Numbered from the stretch's first letter, positions 16,771 through 25,904 are shown. The stretch: DNA of 64,000 bases from Saccharopolyspora galaxeae (GCF_016526145.1 NZ_JADDUE010000003.1:248001-312000), one strand, 5' to 3'. Translations and numbers: made by a program. Notes: a model not told the origin generated them from the sequence alone.

Positions 16771-17403
16771 GCAGACGCCACGCCGCGGCCCGAGCGGCCG
16801 CGCCTGGAACCGGCCGCGGTGGTCACCGAAGCCGTCCGGCTGCTCGACGAGCAGGGGTTCGACGCGGTGTCCATGCGCGCGGTCGCCGACCGGCTCGGGG
16901 TGCGGATGAACACCGTGCTCTGGCACATCAAGAGCAAGGCGCGGCTGCGCGAGCTGATGGCCGACGCGCTGATCGGCGAGGTCTCGCTGACCGACCTGCC
17001 GCAGGACTGGGAACCGCGGGTCCGCGAGCTGTTCCACCGCTACCGGCGCGCCCTGCTGGCCCACCGGGACGGTGCCGCCGTGGTCACCGGTACCTACGCG
17101 CCGGACCCGCACACGCTGCGGTTCGCCGACGAGCTCAGCGGCACGCTGCTGGGCGCCGGGCTCGGGCGGCGGGAGACCTCGTGGGCGGTGTGGACGCTGG
17201 TGTACTACACGCTCGGGCTGGTGCAGGAGGAGCAGGCGCTGCCGGGCGCGCGCCGGAGCGGGCTGCACGAGGCGGTCACCGAACGCGACCTGCCGGGCCT
17301 GCACCGGATCTTGGACGAGCTGGACGTGCTGGACTTCGACGAGCGGTTCGACTTCGGCCTCACACTGCTGCTGACCTCGCTGCGGCAGCGCGCGGAGGTT
17401 TGA
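16765..17403 (+). CDS. TetR-family regulator with a TetR_C-type domain
   Basis: A 212-residue repressor-type protein. The HTH reads AVSMRAVADRLGVRMNTVLWHIKSKARL, which matches the classical TetR subfamily (MRALADRLGV..L..HV..K..L). The C-terminal ligand domain is of the tetracycline-repressor type. The start is fixed by the leaderless -10 TAGGTT six bases upstream in the third copy of a 23-bp repeat. The repeat is also the likely place for autoregulation. The divergent pair at 15856-16604 could be a target; no efflux gene is adjacent. Confidence 0.88.
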   Translation: MSADATPRPERPRLEPAAVVTEAVRLLDEQGFDAVSMRAVADRLGVRMNTVLWHIKSKARLRELMADALIGEVSLTDLPQDWEPRVRELFHRYRRALLAHRDGAAVVTGTYAPDPHTLRFADELSGTLLGAGLGRRETSWAVWTLVYYTLGLVQEEQALPGARRSGLHEAVTERDLPGLHRILDELDVLDFDERFDFGLTLLLTSLRQRAEV

Positions 17404-17409
17404 GCCGCC

Positions 17410-17500
17410 CCGGCCGTCGGCAAGCCTGCGGACGGAGTCCCGGACCGACCGGCAGGCCACCCGGCCGTCGGCAGGCCCGCGGATGAAGTCCCGGATTGGT
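17410..17500. repeat. Imperfect direct repeat, period about 51 bp
   Basis: CCGGCCGTCGGCAAGCCTGC at 17410 recurs with few changes at 17461, and both copies continue into a GTCCCGGA segment. It sits between the TetR stop and a small acidic gene. It has no obvious function and may be a short duplication. Confidence 0.5.
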
Positions 17501-17510
17501 CGGAAACACG

Positions 17511-17729
17511 ATGTCCGCACGGCATGAACAGCCCGAACCACAGGAGCGAGCCGACCCGCCGATCGGCCACGGCAACGAGGACGAGGGCTACGACGAAGGC
17601 TCGGGCGACCGGATCACCCCGGACACGCCCATCGGCGACGAAGACGACCGGTGGCGCCCGGAGCCCGGCGAGCAGCCGCACCCCCGCCACCTGCCCGCCG
17701 ACATCCCCCCGGACGCCCCGGAGGAATGA
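17511..17729 (+). CDS. Small acidic, probably disordered protein
   Basis: A 72-residue protein (MSARHEQPEPQERADPPIG...) rich in Asp, Glu and Pro, with no hydrophobic segment and no known domain. Composition predicts disorder. Codon use is typical of the region, and the other frames across it read as shadows. A TTG at 17496 would add five residues. It is followed by a 12-bp hairpin. Similar short acidic proteins are common and uncharacterised in actinomycetes. Confidence 0.5.
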   Translation: MSARHEQPEPQERADPPIGHGNEDEGYDEGSGDRITPDTPIGDEDDRWRPEPGEQPHPRHLPADIPPDAPEE

Positions 17730-17776
17730 TCGGGGGTCGTGGTACTAACACGTCTTCGCCTCGCTGTTCGCCAGGA

Positions 17777-17809
17777 GCGGTGCGGCGGTTCGCGACACCG
17801 CCGCACCGC
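17777..17809. terminator. Perfect 12-bp hairpin between convergent genes
   Basis: GCGGTGCGGCGG at 17777-17788 pairs with 17798-17809 across a nine-base loop. It lies between the small acidic gene and the leftward gnd gene and probably terminates both. Confidence 0.7.
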
Positions 17810-17816
17810 GGTCGTC

Positions 17817-19253
17817 TCAGGCGGTTTCTTCGGTGCGGTCGGCGTCCCAGCGGGTGTGGTAGGTGCCGTCGGCGTCGACGCGGCGGTAGGTGTGCGCGCC
17901 GAAGTAGTCGCGCTGCGCCTGCGTCAGCGCAGCGGGCAGCCGTGCGGCGCGCAGCGAGTCGTAGTACGCCAGCGCGGCGGAGAAACCGGGTGTCGGGATG
18001 CCGAGGTCGGCCGCGGTCCGCACCACGCGCCGCCAAGCGTCCTGGGCGTCGGCCAGCTCGCGGGAGAACTCCGCGTCCGCCAGCAGCGTCGGCAGCGCCG
18101 GGTCCGCGCTGTAGGCGTTGCGGATCCGGTCCAGGAACGCCGCGCGGATGATGCAGCCGCCGCGCCAGATCGTGGCCATCGCACCGAGGTCGATGTCCCA
18201 GCCGTACTCCCGGCTGCCCACCGAGATCATGTTCCAGCCCTGCGCGTAGGAGACGACCTTGGAGGCGTACAGCGCCTGCTCCACGTCCGCGGCCAGCCGC
18301 TCGGCGTCCTCAGTGGACAGCGCGGAGGCCGTTGGCCCGGCCAGTCCTTGCGCCGCCTCGCGCAGGTCCGCGTGCCCGGACAGGCTGCGCGCGAACACCG
18401 CCTCGGCGATCCCGGAGACCGGCACGCCCAGCTCCAGCGCGGTCTGCACGGTCCAGCGGCCGGTGCCCTTCTGCTCGGCCTGGTCCAGGATCACGTCGAC
18501 GAACGGCTCGCCGGTGGCGCCGTCGGTGTGCGTGAGCACCTCGGCGGTGATCTCCACCAGGTAGGACGCCAGGCGGCCCTGGTTCCAGTCGCGGAACACC
18601 TCGGCGATCTGCGCCGGTTCCAGCCCGCCCGCGCGGCGCAGCAGGTCGTAGGACTCGCCGATCAGCTGCATGTCGGCGTACTCGATGCCGTTGTGCACCA
18701 TCTTCACGAAGTGCCCGGCACCACCCGGCCCGACGTGCGTGCAACAGGGCGTGCCGTCCACGTGCGCGCTGATGCGCTCCAGCATCGGCCCGAGCGATTC
18801 GTACGCCTCCGCGGAGCCGCCGGGCATGATCGACGGACCGTGCAGCGCGCCTTCCTCGCCGCCGGAGATGCCGGTGCCGACGTAGTGCAGCCCGCGGGCG
18901 CGCAGCGCCTCGTCGCGGCGGCGGGTGTCCTCGAAGTGCGCGTTGCCGCCGTCGATGAGCACGTCGCCTTCTTCCAGCAGCGGCGCGAGCTCGTCGATCA
19001 CGGCGTCGGTGGGGTCGCCCGCCTTGACCATGATGACCACCCGGCGCGGGCGTTCCAGCGCGGCGACGAGCTCCGCGGCGGACTCGGCGGGGGCGAACTC
19101 GCCCTCCTCGCCGAACCGGTCCATGAACTCGCGGGTGCGGCTGGGCGTGCGGTTGTGCACCGCCACGGTGTAGCCGTTGCGCGCGAAGTTGCGGGCCAGG
19201 TTACGGCCCATCACCGCCAGGCCGGTGACGCCCACTTGCGCCAGCTTCGACAT
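17817..19253 (-). CDS. gnd: 6-phosphogluconate dehydrogenase (decarboxylating)
   Basis: Oxidative pentose-phosphate enzyme converting 6-phosphogluconate to ribulose 5-phosphate, CO2 and reduced cofactor. The 478 residues match the long enteric-type enzyme. The Rossmann motif is GVTGLAVMGRNLARN, and NRTPSRTREF follows in the cofactor-specificity loop, suggesting NADP. The signature DWNQGRLASYLVEITAEVL and the catalytic GPGGAGHFVKMVHNGIEYADM (Lys, His, Asn) are intact. The C-terminus QRDYFGAHTYRRVD is typical. AGAGG precedes the ATG. It is a single gene; no zwf or opc is in the window. Confidence 0.97.
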   Translation of the reverse strand: MSKLAQVGVTGLAVMGRNLARNFARNGYTVAVHNRTPSRTREFMDRFGEEGEFAPAESAAELVAALERPRRVVIMVKAGDPTDAVIDELAPLLEEGDVLIDGGNAHFEDTRRRDEALRARGLHYVGTGISGGEEGALHGPSIMPGGSAEAYESLGPMLERISAHVDGTPCCTHVGPGGAGHFVKMVHNGIEYADMQLIGESYDLLRRAGGLEPAQIAEVFRDWNQGRLASYLVEITAEVLTHTDGATGEPFVDVILDQAEQKGTGRWTVQTALELGVPVSGIAEAVFARSLSGHADLREAAQGLAGPTASALSTEDAERLAADVEQALYASKVVSYAQGWNMISVGSREYGWDIDLGAMATIWRGGCIIRAAFLDRIRNAYSADPALPTLLADAEFSRELADAQDAWRRVVRTAADLGIPTPGFSAALAYYDSLRAARLPAALTQAQRDYFGAHTYRRVDADGTYHTRWDADRTEETA

Positions 19254-19403
19254 GAAAACCTCTTTCGGCGTCCGGTTGACTCACCCTGCCCAACCAGGCC
19301 GTCCGCGGCGGTGTTCCCGAGTTGGGGCATCCAGGCGGGCGGGGTGCTCAAGTCCACAGGACCGCAAGTCCACAGTGCCGCGGCCGCGGCGGCAAACGCG
19401 GGA

Positions 19404-20591
19404 TCAGCCGTCCAGCGACTCGATCGTGGCGACCGAAGGCGGCTGCGCACGCAGCTCGGCAGCGGTCCGCTCCGCCGCGTCGAGCACGCGGATCACGTTG
19501 CGGTGCGCCAACTTCGCCAGGTCGTCGTCCGACCACCCGCGGTCCAGGAGTTCGGCGAACAGCCGCGGGTAACCCGCCACGTCCGGCATGTCGTCCGGGG
19601 TGGTCTGCACCCCGTCGTAATCGCCGCCGATGCCGAGGTGGTCGATCCCCGCGACCTCCCGCATGTGGTCGAGGTGGTCGGCCACGGTGGCGGCGGTGAC
19701 TTCCGGGCGCGGGTGCGCTGCCTCGTAGTCGGCGCGGAACCGCCGCTCGGCATCCGGGTCACCGGCGGGCCCGCGTGCTGCGAGTTCGGCCTCGTAGCGC
19801 TGGAACCACTCCCTGGTCGGCTGCGAGATGAACGACGGCACGAACGTCGCCATCGCGACCCCGCCGTTGGCGGGCAGCTCGGCCAGCACATCGTCCGGGA
19901 TGTTGCGCGGGTGGTCGCAGACCGCGCGGGACGACGAGTGCGAGAACAGCACCGGCGCGCGGGTCGTGCGCAGCGCGTGGCGCATCGTGTCGGCCGAGAC
20001 GTGCGAGAGGTCGACCAGCATCCCGAGCCGGTTCATCTCCCGCACCACCTCTTCGCCGAAGCGGGTCAGCCCGTGCGCGGCCGGTTCGTCGGTGGCCGAG
20101 TCCGCCCAGGGCACGTTGTCGTTGTGGGTCAGCGTCAGGTAGCGCACGCCCAGCGCGTGCAAGGACCGCAGCGTCGCCAGCGAAGAGGCGATGCAGTGGC
20201 CGCCTTCGGCACCCATGAGCGAGGCGATGCGGCCGCGGGCCATCGCGGCGCGCACTTCTTCCGCGGTGCCTGCCAGCTCCAGCTGCTCCGGATGGCGCGC
20301 GGCAAGGCGCAGCACGCAGTCGATCTGCTCCAGGGTGGCCGCGACCGCCCGGTCGCCTTGCAGGGCGGTTTGCACGTAGACGGACCAGAACTGGCCGCCG
20401 ACGCCGCCCGCGCGCAGCCGCGCCAGGTCGGTGTGCAGGTGCTGCGACTGGTCTTGATCGATGTCCAGCCGAGCGAGGTCGTAGGCGTCGTGTTCGCGCA
20501 GCGCCCACGGCAGGTCGTTGTGCCCGTCGAGTACCGGGTGCCGATCGAGCAGCGCACGGGCGCGCGCTGCTGATCCTCGCTCGTCGGGCAT
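19404..20591 (-). CDS. Membrane dipeptidase family protein (peptidase M19)
   Basis: A 395-residue zinc dipeptidase of family M19. Metal ligands are DGHNDLPW near residue 24, the bridging Glu in MGAEGGHCI, His in LVDLSHVS, His in [10 protein letters not shown], and the Asp in GIGGDYDGV. Members hydrolyse dipeptides, including D-amino-acid dipeptides and beta-lactam-like bonds. No signal peptide is seen, so it is probably cytosolic despite the family name. GAGG precedes the ATG. It runs in the same direction as gnd with a 150-base gap. Confidence 0.92.
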   Translation of the reverse strand: MPDERGSAARARALLDRHPVLDGHNDLPWALREHDAYDLARLDIDQDQSQHLHTDLARLRAGGVGGQFWSVYVQTALQGDRAVAATLEQIDCVLRLAARHPEQLELAGTAEEVRAAMARGRIASLMGAEGGHCIASSLATLRSLHALGVRYLTLTHNDNVPWADSATDEPAAHGLTRFGEEVVREMNRLGMLVDLSHVSADTMRHALRTTRAPVLFSHSSSRAVCDHPRNIPDDVLAELPANGGVAMATFVPSFISQPTREWFQRYEAELAARGPAGDPDAERRFRADYEAAHPRPEVTAATVADHLDHMREVAGIDHLGIGGDYDGVQTTPDDMPDVAGYPRLFAELLDRGWSDDDLAKLAHRNVIRVLDAAERTAAELRAQPPSVATIESLDG

Positions 20592-21343
20592 CGCTACCTC
20601 ACGCTTCCTTCGCCACGATCACGACGTCGTGCTGTCTACCCCGCGGGCCGCCGGGGTTCAACAGGTCGTGCGCAGTGCGGCCGCCGCAGCTCGCCGTCCC
20701 GTGCGGCTTTTCGGGCGACTCGAACCCCCTCTATGCATTGCGGCAACGGCATGTGATCACGCTCAGCGATCAGCCGGGCGGACCAAGATCACCGCAAAGT
20801 TGATCTTTTCCAGCGCAACGACTGTCGCCCACCACGGCGCACCGTCGCCGTACGAGTTCGGCGCGCAGCGGCCGAGCCGCTGGTCGGAATTGCGCCACCC
20901 GCCGAACGTGAAAGTTTTTCCTCGGAATCAAGAATGGATATTCGTTCCTGGCGAATTCAAAAAGTTGCACCGTCGGCCGGATTAATCACGCAGTGTGCTT
21001 CGCCATCGAGTACCGAGCTGCACCCGACTGTGGGTTTGTAGGCGTCCGGTTTGTGGCATAAAGTCGTGGTCGAGCCAGGACGGAAACTCGCCTGCCGGCA
21101 CCCCGCCTTCCGAAACCCGCCTTCCGGGACCAGCCTTCCGACACCCCGCAAGGTGAACCTCGCACGGCACCGGCGCCGCGTTCGCCGGTTCCATTCGACC
21201 GCCGGGTTCCGGACCTCGTTCCGAGACCGCGGCCGCGAAGACCGGAAGGCGCGCACCGCGTTTCCGGCCGGGCTCGGCCAAATCCGCGCACCGGTCGCGA
21301 AATCTTGCCGCGCGCACCGGAAAACTCCCGAGGAGGAACACAC
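20592..21343 (+). promoter_or_regulatory. Long intergenic region with a promoter and about 270-base leader
   Basis: This is a 752-base divergent region without a supported gene. At 21036-21041 TTGTAG and at 21059-21064 TAAAGT, 17 bases apart, form a plausible rightward promoter starting near 21071. The resulting leader before the GTG at 21344 is about 270 bases and very GC-rich. It begins with three tandem imperfect copies of CCGCCTTCCG (about 21105-21150). The segment 20890-21000 is unusually AT-rich for the window. I could not fold the leader into a known riboswitch. Confidence 0.4.
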
Positions 21344-22204
21344 GTGCATTACGGAACCGCACTCCGCGACGAGGTCGCCGGTTCGGAGATAACACCCCTG
21401 ATCGGCGTTTACGACATGTTCTCGGCGTCCATCTCGGCCCAGCACTATTCCGGGATGTTCATTTCCGGGTTCGGCTTCGCCGCCTCGCACTACGGCCTGC
21501 CGGACATCGGTTTCATCGCCTGGCCGGACATCGTGGCGTTCGTGCAGCGGCTGCGGCTGGCGTTCCCCCGCCAGCACCTGCTGGTCGACATCGACGACGG
21601 CTACGTCGACCCGGAGGTCGCCTGCCACGTGGTCGAGCAGCTGGAGATGATCGGCGCCTCCGGCGTCATCCTGGAGGACCAGAAGCGGCCGCGGCGCTGC
21701 GGGCACGTGGACGGCAAGCAGGTGCTGCCGCTGGAGGACTACCTGGAGAAGCTGGAGCTGGTGCTGGCCACCCGCAAGGACCTGGTGGTCGTGGCGCGCA
21801 CCGACGCCACCGAGGAGCCGGAGATCCTGCGCCGGGCCGCGGCGCTGGCCGAAACCGACGCGGACGTGCTGCTGGTGGACGGGGTGCGCAGCGTCGACTG
21901 GATCCGCAAGGTCCGCAAGGTGATCGGCGACAAGCCGCTGCTGTTCAACCAGATCGCCGGCGGCAAATCGCCGCGCATCTCGCTGCCGGAATTGCAGGAA
22001 CTCGGCGTGAACGTCGCCATCTACAGCACGCCGTGCCTGTTCGCGGCGCAGACCGCGATCCAGGACGCGCTGCACGAACTGCGCGCCAACGACGGCAGGC
22101 TGCCGGAGATCTCCGAACGCAGCGTGGGCGTGGCGGACTCGCTGGCGCTGCTGGAGAGCAACATCAGCCGGCACCACGTCAAACCGGTGGAAATGCCGGT
22201 CTGA
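21344..22204 (+). CDS. PEP mutase / isocitrate lyase superfamily enzyme
   Basis: A 286-residue TIM-barrel protein. The metal-binding strand is LLVDIDDGYVDPEVA, and the active-site loop is ILEDQKRPRRCGH, close to the KRCGH signature of methylisocitrate and dimethylmalate lyases rather than the phosphonate-forming mutase loop. VVARTDATEEPEI and LLFNQIAGGKSPRI follow in place. It probably cleaves or forms a C-C bond next to a carboxylate; the substrate is unknown. The GTG start has an excellent GAGGAGGAA site. A transporter gene follows 122 bases downstream and may supply or export the acid. Confidence 0.8.
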   Translation: MHYGTALRDEVAGSEITPLIGVYDMFSASISAQHYSGMFISGFGFAASHYGLPDIGFIAWPDIVAFVQRLRLAFPRQHLLVDIDDGYVDPEVACHVVEQLEMIGASGVILEDQKRPRRCGHVDGKQVLPLEDYLEKLELVLATRKDLVVVARTDATEEPEILRRAAALAETDADVLLVDGVRSVDWIRKVRKVIGDKPLLFNQIAGGKSPRISLPELQELGVNVAIYSTPCLFAAQTAIQDALHELRANDGRLPEISERSVGVADSLALLESNISRHHVKPVEMPV

Positions 22205-22326
22205 TCCCGCGCCGGAGCGGAAAGCGAACCATCGAGCGGGTCCGCTGCCCGGTGGAAATCGAACCGTTCCGCCGCTCGTGCAAACATCCGCATTCGGCGG
22301 AAAACGACGTCGTGGAGTTGCCGGAA

Positions 22327-23331
22327 ATGATGTCCCGAATGGCGGCCCGGCTGAAGCCGGACCCCTATGTGCTGGCGCTGCTGCTCACCGCCGCAGTGGC
22401 CGCGATCCTGCCCGCCCGCGGCGGATATGCGATCGGGCTGGACCACGCGGTGACGGTGGCGATCGGCCTGCTGTTCTTCCTGTACGGCGCACGGCTGCCC
22501 GGCGGGGCCGCCTGGGAGGGAATCCGGCACTGGCGGCTGCACGGCGTCATTCTGCTGAGCACGTTCGTGCTGTTCCCGCTGCTGGGCCTGGCCTGCGCGG
22601 TGCTGGTGCCCGCCGTGCTGCCGCAACCGCTCTACCTCGGGTTGCTGTTCCTGTGCGTGCTGCCCTCGACGGTGCAGTCGTCGATCACGTTCACCTCGAT
22701 CGCGGGCGGCAACGTTGCCGCGGCGATCTGCGCGGCCAGCTTCTCGAACCTGCTGGGCGTGCTGGTGACCCCGTTGCTGGCCGGCTGGCTGGTCTCGCGC
22801 ACCACCGGCGGGTTCCCGCTGGACGCGCTGCCGGAGATCGTGTTGCTGCTGCTGGTGCCGTTCCTGCTCGGGCAGGCGTTGCGCCGGTGGGTCGGCGAGT
22901 GGGTGCGGCGGCACGGCAAGGTGCTCGGCCGGATGGACCGGTGCGTGATCCTGGGCGTGGTCTACACGGCGTTCAGCGAAGGCACCGTCGGCGGCATCTG
23001 GCACCAGCTCACGCCGGTGCGGCTGCTACTGCTCCTGGTGGTCAGCGCGGTGCTGCTGGCGATCGTGCTCGCCGTGACCGGCCTGCTGGGCCGCTGGTTC
23101 GGGTTCAGCAGGCCGGACCTTATCGCGCTGGTGTTCTGCGGCTCGAAGAAGAGCCTGGCCAGCGGCCTGCCGATGGCCTCGGTGCTGTTCGCCGGACCCG
23201 GCGCGGGGCTGCTGGTGCTGCCGCTGATGCTCTACCACCAGCTGCAGCTGATCGCCTGCGCCTGGCTGGCCCGCAGATTCGCCGCAACGACGCCCGAAGC
23301 GGAGCCTGACGTGGCACCGGCAAGTCGTTGA
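22327..23331 (+). CDS. Bile acid:sodium symporter family transporter (SBF-like, YfeH type)
   Basis: A 334-residue integral membrane protein with about ten hydrophobic helices and the SBF-like signature FCGSKKSLASGLPMASVLF near residue 275. The crossover region SITFTSIAGGNVAAAICAASF is also typical of the BASS fold. The family transports organic anions with sodium. The ATG is chosen before the first basic segment (MMSRMAARLKPDPY); a GTG 15 bases earlier is possible. It follows the PEP-mutase-family gene in the same direction, suggesting transport of the same carboxylate; that is inference. Confidence 0.87.
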   Translation: MMSRMAARLKPDPYVLALLLTAAVAAILPARGGYAIGLDHAVTVAIGLLFFLYGARLPGGAAWEGIRHWRLHGVILLSTFVLFPLLGLACAVLVPAVLPQPLYLGLLFLCVLPSTVQSSITFTSIAGGNVAAAICAASFSNLLGVLVTPLLAGWLVSRTTGGFPLDALPEIVLLLLVPFLLGQALRRWVGEWVRRHGKVLGRMDRCVILGVVYTAFSEGTVGGIWHQLTPVRLLLLLVVSAVLLAIVLAVTGLLGRWFGFSRPDLIALVFCGSKKSLASGLPMASVLFAGPGAGLLVLPLMLYHQLQLIACAWLARRFAATTPEAEPDVAPASR

Positions 23332-23384
23332 AGAACCCTCGAATCCCTTGCCCCATCGGAAAAATCTCCTGGAAAGGAACTCCC

Positions 23385-23615
23385 GTGCGCCTCTTGCGCC
23401 AACTCGCCGCCTGCGCGGCACTCGCCGGAACCCTGCTGATCGCGCCGATCGGAGTGGCCCACGCCGGGCCGAGCAGCGACGGGCACAGCCACGCGGCGGG
23501 CCCGAGCGCGTTGAACCTCAGCAACAACGGCGACAGCCTGCTGGAGATCGACCGGACGCTGAACTTCAACTTCGGCGGCCCCGGCGCCACCGCAGGCAGC
23601 GACCACGATAATTGA
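23385..23615 (+). CDS. Small secreted peptide of unknown function
   Basis: A 76-residue precursor. A Sec signal (LLRQLAACAALAGTLLIAPIG) ends in AHA, giving a mature chain of about 48 residues that starts GPSSDGHSHAAGPSALN and ends in a His/Asp tail. The middle (LNLSNNGDSLLEIDRTLNFNF) is Asn-rich and amphipathic. It has no Cys and is not a chaplin. The GTG start follows GGAAAGGA at good spacing. It lies 53 bases behind the transporter, so the three genes may form one unit. A REP-like hairpin follows. Confidence 0.65.
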   Translation: MRLLRQLAACAALAGTLLIAPIGVAHAGPSSDGHSHAAGPSALNLSNNGDSLLEIDRTLNFNFGGPGATAGSDHDN

Positions 23616-23639
23616 GGGTCTCGGGGCGGTTTGCGTAGC

Positions 23640-23690
23640 GGTGCCGGTAGCGGAACCTCAGCGGCTCCGCCGCTGACAAGACGAGGACGA
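23640..23690. repeat. REP-like palindromic element, copy 1
   Basis: Core hairpin TCAGCGGC-TCC-GCCGCTGA (23658-23676), preceded by GGTAGCGGAACC and followed by CAAGACGAGGAC. A related element lies inverted at 25905-25985 with the same core and flanks. It probably also acts as a terminator for the small secreted peptide gene. The shared flanks mark it as a dispersed repeat rather than a chance hairpin. Confidence 0.55.
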
Positions 23691-23855
23691 AACCGTGACC
23701 GTCGTCGTGACATGCCTCGGAAACGGGTCGCAGAGTGGTGCCGGGCAATGCGGTGCCGGTCCTGCGCACGGGCTCGTGGGCTGCCTGCCGCACCGGCTCG
23801 GTCGTACGGTTACCGGATGCGCATGGGCGCATCGAACCGACCGGAAAGGACCGAC

Positions 23856-24362
23856 ATGACCAGCGCTGACGTGCTCATCGACGGCTACGACCGGATCCGC
23901 GATGCGGTGCTGGAGGCCGTCGAGGGCCTCACCGAGCAGGATCTGGCGTTCCGCGTCGACGCGCAGGCGAACTCGATCGCCTGGCTGGTGTGGCACCTGA
24001 CCCGAGTGCAGGACGATCACCTCGCGGGCGTGAGCGGGACCGATCAGGTGTGGCTGGCGCGCGGTTTCCGGGACCGCTTCGGATTGCCCTTCGACGAGGC
24101 CGACATCGGCTACGGGCACAGCTCCGACCAGGTCGCGGCCGTGCGCGCGCCCGCGAACCTGCTGACCGAGTACCACGACGCGGTGCACCGGCAGACCACC
24201 GACTCGGTGCGCAAGCTGACCGACGAGGACCTCGACGAGGTGATCGACCGCGGCTGGACCCCGCCGGTGACCCGCGGCGTCCGGCTGGTCAGCGTGCTGG
24301 CGGACGGTCTGCAGCACGCCGGGCAAGCGGCGTTCGTACGCGGCATCGTCGAACGCCGCTGA
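23856..24362 (+). CDS. DinB-family protein (mycothiol-transferase-like)
   Basis: A 168-residue four-helix protein of the DinB/DUF664 superfamily. The metal-binding histidines appear in SIAWLVWHLTRVQDDH, YHDAVHRQT and LADGLQHAGQ. In mycothiol-making actinomycetes, members act as thiol-dependent S-transferases or detoxification enzymes; the substrate here is unknown. GGAAAGGA precedes the ATG. Upstream in-frame sequence is the tail of a repeat region and was left out. A long hairpin follows the stop, facing the convergent methyltransferase gene. Confidence 0.85.
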   Translation: MTSADVLIDGYDRIRDAVLEAVEGLTEQDLAFRVDAQANSIAWLVWHLTRVQDDHLAGVSGTDQVWLARGFRDRFGLPFDEADIGYGHSSDQVAAVRAPANLLTEYHDAVHRQTTDSVRKLTDEDLDEVIDRGWTPPVTRGVRLVSVLADGLQHAGQAAFVRGIVERR

Positions 24363-24363
24363 C

Positions 24364-24397
24364 GCCGGTCGGCATCGCCGCGGCGGTGCCGACCGGC
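24364..24397. terminator. Perfect 11-bp hairpin, extendable through the loop
   Basis: GCCGGTCGGCA at 24364-24374 pairs with 24387-24397. The loop CGCCGCGGCG is itself self-complementary, so the stem can extend with one mismatch. It separates convergent genes. Confidence 0.7.
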
Positions 24398-24494
24398 CAC
24401 CGCCGCGGCAGCCGCCGGTCTCGTTTCACCGCGGCGTCGGCTCGTTCACGTCAGCCGCTTTCGCCACCTGTGCAACCCGAGCTCGACGGCACGC

Positions 24495-25304
24495 CTAGAT
24501 CTCGGCGACTCCGGCCAGGTAGGCCACCTGTGCCGGCTCGGCTTCCTGATCACCGTCCGGGTGCCATTGCGACGGCGTCACCAAACCCGGCGGGACCAGG
24601 TCGAACCCTTCCAGCAGCGCGGAGATCTGCGCGGGCGAACGCCAGAAGCTCGGCGGGTTCGCGTTGCGGTAGAGCTCGGCGACCCGGCCGGCGACCTCCG
24701 GCGGCACCGACTCCGGGGTGACGTGCGACAGCGCGAGGAAGCTGCCGGGCACCAGCGGTTCGGTGTAGCGGCGGACGACCTCGCGGGCCACGTCGTCGTC
24801 TTCGACGAAGTTCAGCACCGAGACCATCAGCACCGCGATCGGGCGGTCGAAGTCCAGCAGCTGCGTCACCCCGTCCGCGGTCAGCACCCGGTCGATGTCG
24901 CGCAGGTCCGCCTCGGTCACCGTGGTCCGCTCGACGTTGCGCAGCAGATGCCTGCCGTGCGCGACCGCGACGGGTTCGTTGTCCACGTAGGCGACCCTGG
25001 CGCGCGGGTCGAGCCAGCGCGCGACCTCGTGCACGTTGCCGACGGTCGGCACTCCGGAGCCGAGGTCGAGGAACTGCTCGACGCCCTGTTGCACGCAGAA
25101 CCGCACCGCTCTGGCCAGGAACGACCGGTTCGCGCGGATGGAGGTGACCGCGTCCGGCATCGCCGCGATCACCTGCCGGGCCGCATCCCGGTCCGATTCG
25201 AAATTCGTCGACCCGCCCAGGTAGTAGTCGTACATGCGGGCCGAGTTGGGCCGTCGCACGTCGATCTCGGACAGATCTTCGGGCTGCACCTCGAGCCACG
25301 TCAT
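24495..25304 (-). CDS. SAM-dependent methyltransferase (DUF574 type)
   Basis: A 269-residue methyltransferase of the actinobacterial DUF574 family. The N-terminal signature PNSARMYDYYLGGSTNFESDRDAA is followed by the SAM-binding FLDLGSGVPTVGNVHEVA, then VAYVDNEPVAVAHG (acidic residue for the SAM ribose). VLNFVEDDDVAREVV and LSHVTPESVPPEVA are also conserved. Substrates are largely unknown; paralogues are numerous in actinomycetes. GAGGAGG precedes the ATG at good spacing. The thioesterase gene lies just upstream on the same strand, with a 74-base gap. Confidence 0.92.
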   Translation of the reverse strand: MTWLEVQPEDLSEIDVRRPNSARMYDYYLGGSTNFESDRDAARQVIAAMPDAVTSIRANRSFLARAVRFCVQQGVEQFLDLGSGVPTVGNVHEVARWLDPRARVAYVDNEPVAVAHGRHLLRNVERTTVTEADLRDIDRVLTADGVTQLLDFDRPIAVLMVSVLNFVEDDDVAREVVRRYTEPLVPGSFLALSHVTPESVPPEVAGRVAELYRNANPPSFWRSPAQISALLEGFDLVPPGLVTPSQWHPDGDQEAEPAQVAYLAGVAEI

Positions 25305-25378
25305 CGGCTCAACCTCCTCGCACCGCCGCACCACGAAGTTAGCGGGTGAACACGCTCGGCGACCACCACCGGGGCGGT

Positions 25379-25831
25379 TCAGTTCGCGGCGAAGCGCGCC
25401 AAGTCCTGCAGTGCGGCCACGATCGTCTCCGGCACGCTCGTGGGCTTGCGGGTCTCGCGGTCGACGTAGACGTGCACGAACCGGCCGACCGAGGCCGGTT
25501 CGGCGGCACCGTCGCCGAAGACCGCCAGCCGGTAGGTGACGCTGGAGCTGCCCAGTCGTTCCAGCCCGAGACCGACCTCGATCCCGGCGGGAAAGCTCAA
25601 TTCGGACAGGTAGCGGCACCCGGTTTCCACGACCAGCCCGATCGCGGGCAGCTCGCGGATGTCCGAGCCGGTGGCGCGCATCAGCCAGCCGTTGACCGCG
25701 GTGTCGAACCACGAGTAGTGCACGACGTTGTTGATGTGCCCGTAGACGTCGTTGTCCTCCCACCGCGTCGTGATCGGCCACAGCACGGTGAAGTCCGCAC
25801 GTTCCGGGAACGGCTCGGCAAAGCTCGACAT
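25379..25831 (-). CDS. Acyl-CoA thioesterase, hotdog fold
   Basis: A 150-residue YbgC/4-hydroxybenzoyl-CoA-thioesterase-like protein. The active-site motif is RWEDNDVYGHINNVVHYSWFDTAVN, with the catalytic Asp near residue 21. The remainder has the hotdog strand pattern (SYRLAVFG..., VGRFVHVYVDRETRKPTSVPE). It hydrolyses acyl-CoA thioesters; chain specificity is not evident. The ATG giving MSSFAEPFPERADF is preferred over a longer frame to 25864. Confidence 0.9.
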   Translation of the reverse strand: MSSFAEPFPERADFTVLWPITTRWEDNDVYGHINNVVHYSWFDTAVNGWLMRATGSDIRELPAIGLVVETGCRYLSELSFPAGIEVGLGLERLGSSSVTYRLAVFGDGAAEPASVGRFVHVYVDRETRKPTSVPETIVAALQDLARFAAN

Positions 25832-25904
25832 GCCGATAGATCCTATGTCTCCGGTGCTCCGCACCCGCGCGCACGGCGCACTCCCGCGAGCTGGGTGCGC
25901 CCGG

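Noticed and set aside
17739-20573. A 944-codon rightward frame across the gnd and dipeptidase genes
   Set aside because: It spans two unmistakable genes on the other strand and has shadow composition.
21344-22204. Phosphonate biosynthesis start enzyme (PEP phosphomutase proper)
   Set aside because: The active-site loop is of the lyase type (EDQ...RRCGH) rather than EDKxxxKxNS, and no phosphonopyruvate decarboxylase is adjacent.
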